Below, piece after piece: positions 58,937-64,000 of a DNA stretch of 64,000 nucleotides (the first letter of the stretch is position 1; every line of letters begins with the position of its first letter). Both the position numbers and the translations under genes were made by a program. Source of the DNA: Achromobacter agilis (lineage in GTDB: Bacteria > Pseudomonadota > Gammaproteobacteria > Burkholderiales > Burkholderiaceae_B); assembly GCF_900496965.1 (NCBI RefSeq), contig NZ_UFQB01000005.1, positions 274,770 through 338,769 on the forward strand, in the 5' to 3' direction. The notes beneath the pieces are model-generated. The model had not been told where the DNA came from, searched no databases, and saw nothing but the letters and a program-made list of their open reading frames with translations.

Positions 58937-61900
58937 ATGAATATCTCGAAATTCTTTATCGACCGGCCGATCTTCGCCGGCGTGCTATCCGTGCTGGTGC
59001 TGCTGGCGGGCATCCTGGCCATGTTCCAGCTGCCCATCTCCGAGTACCCGGAAGTGGTGCCGCCGTCCGTGGTCGTGCGCGCGCAATACCCCGGCGCCAA
59101 CCCCAAGGTCATTGCCGAGACCGTCGCCTCGCCGCTGGAGGAATCCATCAACGGCGTCGAAGACATGCTGTACATGCAGTCGCAGGCCAACAGCGACGGC
59201 AACCTGACCCTGACGGTGAACTTCAAGCTGGGCGTGGATCCGGACAAGGCGCAGCAGCTGGTGCAGAACCGCGTGTCGCAGGCACTGCCGCGGCTGCCGC
59301 CCGACGTCCAGCGCCTGGGCGTCACGACGGCGAAGAGCTCGCCCACGCTGACGCTGGTGGTGCACCTGATCTCGCCCAACGACCGCTACGACATCACCTA
59401 CCTGCGCAACTACGCGATCCTGAACGTCAAGGACCGCCTGGCCCGCATTTCGGGCGTGGGCGAAGTGACGGTATGGGGTTCGGGCAACTATTCCATGCGC
59501 GTCTGGCTGGACCCGCAGAAAGTGGCGCAGCGCGGCATGACCGCGGGCGAAGTGGTGGCCGCCATCCGCGAACAGAACGTGCAAGTGGCCGCCGGCGTGA
59601 TCGGCGCGTCCCCGACGCTGGGCGACGTGCCGCTGCAGCTGAACGTGAACGCGCGCGGCCGCCTGCAGACCGAGGAAGAGTTCCGCGACATCATCCTGAA
59701 GACCTCGCCGGACGGCGCCGTGACGTATCTGTCCGACGTCGCCCGCGTGGAGCTGGACGCCCAGGAATACGGTTTGCGTTCGCTGCTGGACAACAAGCAG
59801 GCGGTGGGCATGGGCATCATGCAATCGCCGGGCGCCAACGCGCTTGACGTTTCCACCAAAGTGCGCGCCGCCATGGCCGAGCTGTCCCAGGACTTCCCCC
59901 CGGGCGTGGAATACCGCATCGAGTACGACCCCACGCAGTTCGTCAGCGCCAGTATCGAGGCCGTGGTGCACACGCTGCTGGAAGCGATCGCACTGGTGGT
60001 GCTGGTGGTGATCCTGTTCCTGCAGACCTGGCGCGCGTCCATCATTCCGCTGCTGGCCGTGCCGGTCTCCATCGTCGGCACCTTCGCGCTGCTGCTGATC
60101 TTCGGCTACTCCATCAATGCGCTATCGCTGTTCGGCATGGTGCTGGCCATCGGCATCGTGGTGGACGACGCCATCGTCGTGGTGGAAAACGTCGAGCGCA
60201 ACATCGCCGCCGGGCTGAGTCCGCGCGACGCAACCTACCGCGCCATGCGGGAAGTCAGCGGCCCCATCATCGCCATCGCGCTGACGCTGTGCGCGGTGTT
60301 CGTGCCGCTGGCCTTCATGACCGGCCTGACGGGCCAGTTCTACAAACAGTTCGCCATGACCATCGCCATCTCGACGGTGATCTCGGCCTTCAACTCGCTG
60401 ACCCTGTCGCCCGCGCTGTCGGCCATCCTGCTCAAGGGCCATCACGACAAGCCCGACTGGCTGACCCGCGGCATGAATCGCGTGTTCGGCCGCTTCTTCG
60501 ACTGGTTCAACCGCATGTTCGGCCGTGCCTCGGAATCCTACGGCACGGGCGTGTCGGGCGTGATCCGCCGCAAGGCCGGCGCGATGGGCGTGTACGCCGT
60601 GCTGGTGGCCGCCACCATCGGCATCTCGTACATGGTGCCGGGCGGCTTCGTGCCGGCCCAGGACAAGCAGTACCTGATCGGCTTCACGCAGCTTCCCAAC
60701 GGCGCCTCGCTGGACCGCACCGAAGCGGTGATCCGCCGCATGAGCGAAATCGCCTTGAAGGAACCCGGCGTGCAAAGCGCCATCGCCTTCCCGGGCCTGT
60801 CCATCAACGGCTTCACCAACAGCTCCAGCGCGGGCATCGTGTTCGTCACGCTCAAACCCTTCGACGAACGCAAGAGCGCCGCGCTGTCGGGCAACGCCAT
60901 TTCGGCCTCGCTGAACCAGAAGTTCGCGGCGATCCAGGACTCGTTCATCGCCGTTTTCCCGCCCCCGCCCGTGATGGGCCTGGGCACGCTGGGCGGTTTC
61001 AAGTTCCAGATCGAGGACCGCGGGGCCGCCGGCTATGCCGAACTGGACAAGGCGAAGGCGGCCTTCCTGGCCAAGGCTCGCCAGACGCCCGAACTCGGTC
61101 CGTCCTTTTCCAGCTACGAGATCAACGTGCCGCAACTGGACGTGGACCTGGACCGTGTGAAGGCCAAGCAGCTGGGCGTGCCGGTGACGGAAGTCTTCGA
61201 CACCATGCAGATCTACCTGGGCTCCATGTACGTGAACGACTTCAACCGCTTCGGCCGCGTCTTCCAGGTTCGCGCGCAGGCCGATGCGCCATTCCGCGCG
61301 CATGCCGACGACATCCTGCAGCTCAAGACCCGCAACGCCGCCGGCGACATGGTGCCGCTGTCGTCGCTGGTGACCGTCAAGCAGACCTTCGGGCCGGAAA
61401 TGGTGGTGCGCTACAACGGCTACACCGCCGCCGACATCAACGGCGGCCCGGCGCCCGGCTATTCGTCCGACCAGGCCCAGGCCGCGGCCGAACGGATCGC
61501 CGCCGAAACCCTGCCGCGCGGCATGAAGATGGAATGGACCGACCTGACGTACCAACAGATCCTGGCGGGCAACGCCGGCCTGTGGGTGTTCCCGATCAGC
61601 GTGCTGCTGGTGTTCCTGGTGCTGGCCGCGCTGTATGAAAGCCTGACCCTGCCGCTGGCCGTGATCCTGATCGTGCCGATGAGCATTCTCGCCGCGCTGA
61701 CGGGCGTCTACCTGACCGGCAACGACAACAACATCTTCACCCAGATCGGTTTGATGGTGCTGGTGGGGCTGTCGGCGAAGAACGCGATCCTGATCGTGGA
61801 ATTCGCCCGCGAGCTGGAAATGAACGGCCGCACGCCGCTGGAGGCCGCCATCGAGGCCAGCCGCCTGCGCCTGCGCCCGATCCTGATGACGTCCATCGCG

Positions 61901-62152
61901 TTCATCATGGGCGTGGTGCCGCTGGTGCTGTCCTCGGGCGCAGGCTCGGAAATGCGCCATGCCATGGGGGTCGCCGTGTTCTTCGGCATGCTGGGCGTGA
62001 CGCTGTTCGGCCTGTTCCTGACGCCGGTGTTCTATGTGCTGCTGCGTTCGCTGGGCGGCAAGAAGCTGCACGCCGCCGCGCCGCATGAGGCCCCGGTCTG
62101 CGTGCCGCACCTGGACCCGAACGCGCCGCCCGCCCCGCAACACCACGCCTGA
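58937..62152 (+). CDS. mexF: RND efflux pump (MexF-like)
   Basis: 1071 residues, about the usual length. N-terminal FFIDRPIFAGVLSVLVLLAGILAMFQLPISEYPEVVPP, then EAVVHTLLEAIALVVLVVILFLQTWRA. The proton relay in segment 4 is VLAIGIVVDDAIVVVENVERN (two Asp). The pore-domain repeats and a matching second half end with GLSAKNAILIVEFARE (Lys relay). The sequence agrees best with MexF among the known pumps. It exports drugs from the periplasm and inner membrane by proton antiport. Confidence 0.92.
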   Translation: MNISKFFIDRPIFAGVLSVLVLLAGILAMFQLPISEYPEVVPPSVVVRAQYPGANPKVIAETVASPLEESINGVEDMLYMQSQANSDGNLTLTVNFKLGVDPDKAQQLVQNRVSQALPRLPPDVQRLGVTTAKSSPTLTLVVHLISPNDRYDITYLRNYAILNVKDRLARISGVGEVTVWGSGNYSMRVWLDPQKVAQRGMTAGEVVAAIREQNVQVAAGVIGASPTLGDVPLQLNVNARGRLQTEEEFRDIILKTSPDGAVTYLSDVARVELDAQEYGLRSLLDNKQAVGMGIMQSPGANALDVSTKVRAAMAELSQDFPPGVEYRIEYDPTQFVSASIEAVVHTLLEAIALVVLVVILFLQTWRASIIPLLAVPVSIVGTFALLLIFGYSINALSLFGMVLAIGIVVDDAIVVVENVERNIAAGLSPRDATYRAMREVSGPIIAIALTLCAVFVPLAFMTGLTGQFYKQFAMTIAISTVISAFNSLTLSPALSAILLKGHHDKPDWLTRGMNRVFGRFFDWFNRMFGRASESYGTGVSGVIRRKAGAMGVYAVLVAATIGISYMVPGGFVPAQDKQYLIGFTQLPNGASLDRTEAVIRRMSEIALKEPGVQSAIAFPGLSINGFTNSSSAGIVFVTLKPFDERKSAALSGNAISASLNQKFAAIQDSFIAVFPPPPVMGLGTLGGFKFQIEDRGAAGYAELDKAKAAFLAKARQTPELGPSFSSYEINVPQLDVDLDRVKAKQLGVPVTEVFDTMQIYLGSMYVNDFNRFGRVFQVRAQADAPFRAHADDILQLKTRNAAGDMVPLSSLVTVKQTFGPEMVVRYNGYTAADINGGPAPGYSSDQAQAAAERIAAETLPRGMKMEWTDLTYQQILAGNAGLWVFPISVLLVFLVLAALYESLTLPLAVILIVPMSILAALTGVYLTGNDNNIFTQIGLMVLVGLSAKNAILIVEFARELEMNGRTPLEAAIEASRLRLRPILMTSIAFIMGVVPLVLSSGAGSEMRHAMGVAVFFGMLGVTLFGLFLTPVFYVLLRSLGGKKLHAAAPHEAPVCVPHLDPNAPPAPQHHA

Positions 62153-62224
62153 GCCGGCAGACTACGAGCATAGCCAGCGCGTCTCGCCCCGGCGGCGGGA
62201 CGCGCCCCAAAGAGAATAGCCATC

Positions 62225-63703
62225 ATGATCCAAAGACTGACCCGCGGTTCCGCCCTGCTTGCCGTCCTGCTCGCGCTGGCCGGCTGCGCGGTGGGCCCCA
62301 CCTATGAACGGCCCTCGGCCGCGGTGCCCGCGGCCTACAAGGAAGCCGCCCTGCCCGCGTCGGAAGCCGGCACCTGGAAACCCGCCGAACCGTCGGAAGA
62401 GGCATTGCGGGGCGCCTGGTGGAAGGTATTCAACGACGAAGGCCTGAACCAGCTCGAGGACGAGGCCCTGCAGGCCAACCAGAATCTGCAGGCCGCCGCC
62501 GCGCGCCTGACCCAGGCGCGCGCGCTGCAGCGCGAAGCCCGCTCCGGCTTTTTCCCCACCCTGGACGCGGCCTTCGGCCCCAACCGCCAGCGCCCCTCGG
62601 CCGTGTCGCAAGGCCTGCCGGACGGCACGTCCACCAGCCCCGTCACCACCTGGCGCGCCCAGGGCATGGTGTCGTACGAAGCCGACCTGTTCGGACGCGT
62701 GGCCTCGACCTATGATGCCGCCAGCGCCGACGCTCAGCAAAGCGAAGCGCTGTACCGTTCGGTGCTGCTGGCGCTGCAGGCCGACGTCGCCACGACCTAC
62801 TTCCTGGTCCGCGAACAGGATGCCGAATCCCAGCTCTACCGCCAGACGGTCAAGCTGCGCATGGACACGCTGCAGCTGATACAGCGCCGCTACGACGCCG
62901 GCGACATCAGCGAGCTGGACCTGGCCCGCGCCAAGACGGAACTGGCCAGCGCCCAGTCGGAAGCGCTGGGCATCGACCGCCGCCGCGCCGCGTCCGAGCA
63001 TGCCCTGGCGGTGCTGCTGGGCCGCGCGCCGTCGGAGTTCTCGATGCCGCCGCTGCCGATCGAGAAGGTAGCGCTGTCGATTCCGGCCGGCCTGCCGTCC
63101 GCCCTGCTGGAACGCCGCCCGGACATCGCCGCCGCCGAACGGGCGATGGCGGCTGCCAACGCGCGCGTCGGCGCGGCCAAGTCCGCGTTCTTCCCGCGCC
63201 TGGACATCACCGGCGCCTTCGGCTACGAATCATCGGACCTGGGCAATCTGTTCCAGTGGTCGAGCCGCACCTTCCTGCTGGGCCCGCTGGTGGGCGCCGC
63301 CCTGTCCATGCCCATCTTCGACGGCGGCCGCCGCCAGGCCGGCCTGGACCGGGCCCGCGCCGTCTACGAGGAAGACGTCGCCTCCTACCGCCAGACCGTG
63401 CTGAACGCCTTCCGCGAAGTGGAAGACAACCTGGCCAACCTGCGCATCCTGGCCGACCAGACACGCGCGCAGGACGCCGCCGTCGAATCGGCCGCCCGCG
63501 CCGCCAAGCTGTCGCACACGCAATACCGGGAAGGATCCATCAGCTACCTGGACGTGATCGAAGCCGACCGCAGCGTGCTCCTGCAGCAGCGCGTGGCCGT
63601 GCAGCTAAGCGGCGAGCAGGCGCGCTCGGCGGTCGGCCTGATCCGCGCGATCGGCGGCGGCTGGGAAAATCCCGTGCCGCCGGAAAAGGTCGCGACGAAG
63701 TAA
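62225..63703 (+). CDS. oprN: Outer-membrane efflux lipoprotein (OprN/NodT-like)
   Basis: 492 residues. A lipoprotein signal MIQRLTRGSALLAVLLALAGC gives lipid attachment at Cys21. The two OEP repeats (about 65-245 and 275-475) include SYEADLFGRVASTYDAASADAQ, YFLVREQDAESQLYRQTVKLRMDTLQLIQRRYDAG, and the matching YRQTVLNAFREVEDNLANLRIL. The trimer forms the exit channel for the pump. Follows the pump gene by 72 bases. Confidence 0.9.
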   Translation: MIQRLTRGSALLAVLLALAGCAVGPTYERPSAAVPAAYKEAALPASEAGTWKPAEPSEEALRGAWWKVFNDEGLNQLEDEALQANQNLQAAAARLTQARALQREARSGFFPTLDAAFGPNRQRPSAVSQGLPDGTSTSPVTTWRAQGMVSYEADLFGRVASTYDAASADAQQSEALYRSVLLALQADVATTYFLVREQDAESQLYRQTVKLRMDTLQLIQRRYDAGDISELDLARAKTELASAQSEALGIDRRRAASEHALAVLLGRAPSEFSMPPLPIEKVALSIPAGLPSALLERRPDIAAAERAMAAANARVGAAKSAFFPRLDITGAFGYESSDLGNLFQWSSRTFLLGPLVGAALSMPIFDGGRRQAGLDRARAVYEEDVASYRQTVLNAFREVEDNLANLRILADQTRAQDAAVESAARAAKLSHTQYREGSISYLDVIEADRSVLLQQRVAVQLSGEQARSAVGLIRAIGGGWENPVPPEKVATK

Positions 63704-64000
63704 TGCATAGTGTCTGACACCCTTACGGCAGAGCGCGGCAAACTTGAAGCCACCGCCCCCGGATGTCTGACACCGAGAAGGATGCCATTGCCGCAAATGC
63801 GTGTCAGACACCCGAGAGGCACCGCTCTGGTTCGCATCGGCATCCCGTAAGGGTGTCAGACACTGGGCCATGCACAGTGTCTGACACCCTTACGGCAGAG
63901 CGCGACGAACTTGAAGCCACCGCCCCGGGTGTCTGACACCGAGAAGGATGCCATTGCCGCAGATGCGTGTCAGACACCCGGGAAGCACCGCTCTGGTTCG
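63704..64000. repeat. Tandem four-box GTGTCWGACAC elements at the right edge
   Basis: A unit starting at 63704 repeats from 63871 (period about 167 bases) with few changes. Unit 1 has boxes at 63710 (T), 63763 (T, one base changed), 63801 (A) and 63853 (A). Unit 2 has boxes at 63877 (T), 63929 (T) and 63967 (A), and is cut by the window edge. The outer T-T and A-A distances are 52-53 bases, as at 52.6 kb. The outer boxes plus flanks pair (CTGACACCCTTACGG and CCGTAAGGGTGTCAG). No gene is present. Confidence 0.82.

Noticed and set aside
60122..62146. 674-codon minus-strand frame opposite the RND pump
   Set aside because: His/Arg/Gln-rich antisense translation with no domain; the pump on the plus strand is unambiguous.
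1..64000. tRNA, rRNA, complete phage or insertion sequence
   Set aside because: I scanned the gaps for tRNA-like cloverleaf ends, transposase motifs and phage structural genes and found none; only the isolated integrase Arm domain suggests mobile DNA.

Overview
The window is high-GC beta-proteobacterial DNA, most likely from the Alcaligenaceae (a Bordetella or Achromobacter relative). I infer this from strong GC3 bias, many LysR-type regulators, many solute-binding-protein transport genes, MexEF-OprN-like efflux genes, and scattered palindromic intergenic boxes with the core GTGTC(T/A)GACAC. I found no rRNA, tRNA, CRISPR array, insertion sequence or intact prophage. The taxonomic call is inference; no marker gene is present.

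Layout. 1-7.0 kb: a giant autotransporter adhesin on the minus strand, running off the left edge, and a divergent AraC regulator. 7.1-13.7 kb: small housekeeping genes (YjaB-like acetyltransferase, HAD hydrolase, DUF1294 protein, cupin, second AraC regulator), a low-GC membrane gene between two copies of one palindrome, a FUSC membrane protein, an orphan AapJ-type binding protein and a parvulin. 13.7-21.4 kb: a CUT2 sugar ABC transporter with an FGGY kinase, divergent from a beta-keto-acid cleavage enzyme, a Liv-type binding protein and an SDR dehydrogenase. 21.4-30.3 kb: LysR regulator, DUF1254/DUF1214 lipoprotein, a CxxC protein, an integrase Arm-domain gene translationally coupled to an AllA-like lyase, cupin, MFS permease, a histidine kinase/LuxR response regulator pair and an ECF sigma factor. 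30.4-36.5 kb: two large exported WG-repeat proteins with overlapping genes. 36.5-45.5 kb: PEP-mutase/isocitrate-lyase-type enzyme with a divergent LysR regulator, an NfeR/NfeF-like regulator and ferric reductase pair with a clear operator, EamA exporter, XRE regulator with a divergent DHA2 efflux pump, ProC and an FMN-dependent hydroxy-acid dehydrogenase. 45.8-52.2 kb: an operon of FAD oxidase, polyamine-type ABC transporter (both permeases fused in one protein) and a DapA-family lyase. 52.2-53.1 kb: an imperfect palindrome of about 0.8 kb built around four GTGTCWGACAC boxes. 53.1-57.3 kb: IclR regulator, phytanoyl-CoA-dioxygenase-like enzyme, AI-2E-family permease, LysR regulator. 57.7-63.7 kb: a complete tripartite RND efflux operon. 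63.7-64 kb: tandem copies of the palindromic element, running off the right edge.

Most genes form catabolic or transport modules, each with a local regulator and often with a recognisable inverted repeat in the control region. The most unusual items are the four-box palindromic element (same architecture at two loci, a variant at a third), the low-GC gene bracketed by twin palindromes, the coupled WG-repeat pair, the Arm-domain/AllA coupling, and the autotransporter. No single obvious new defence or biosynthetic system is visible.
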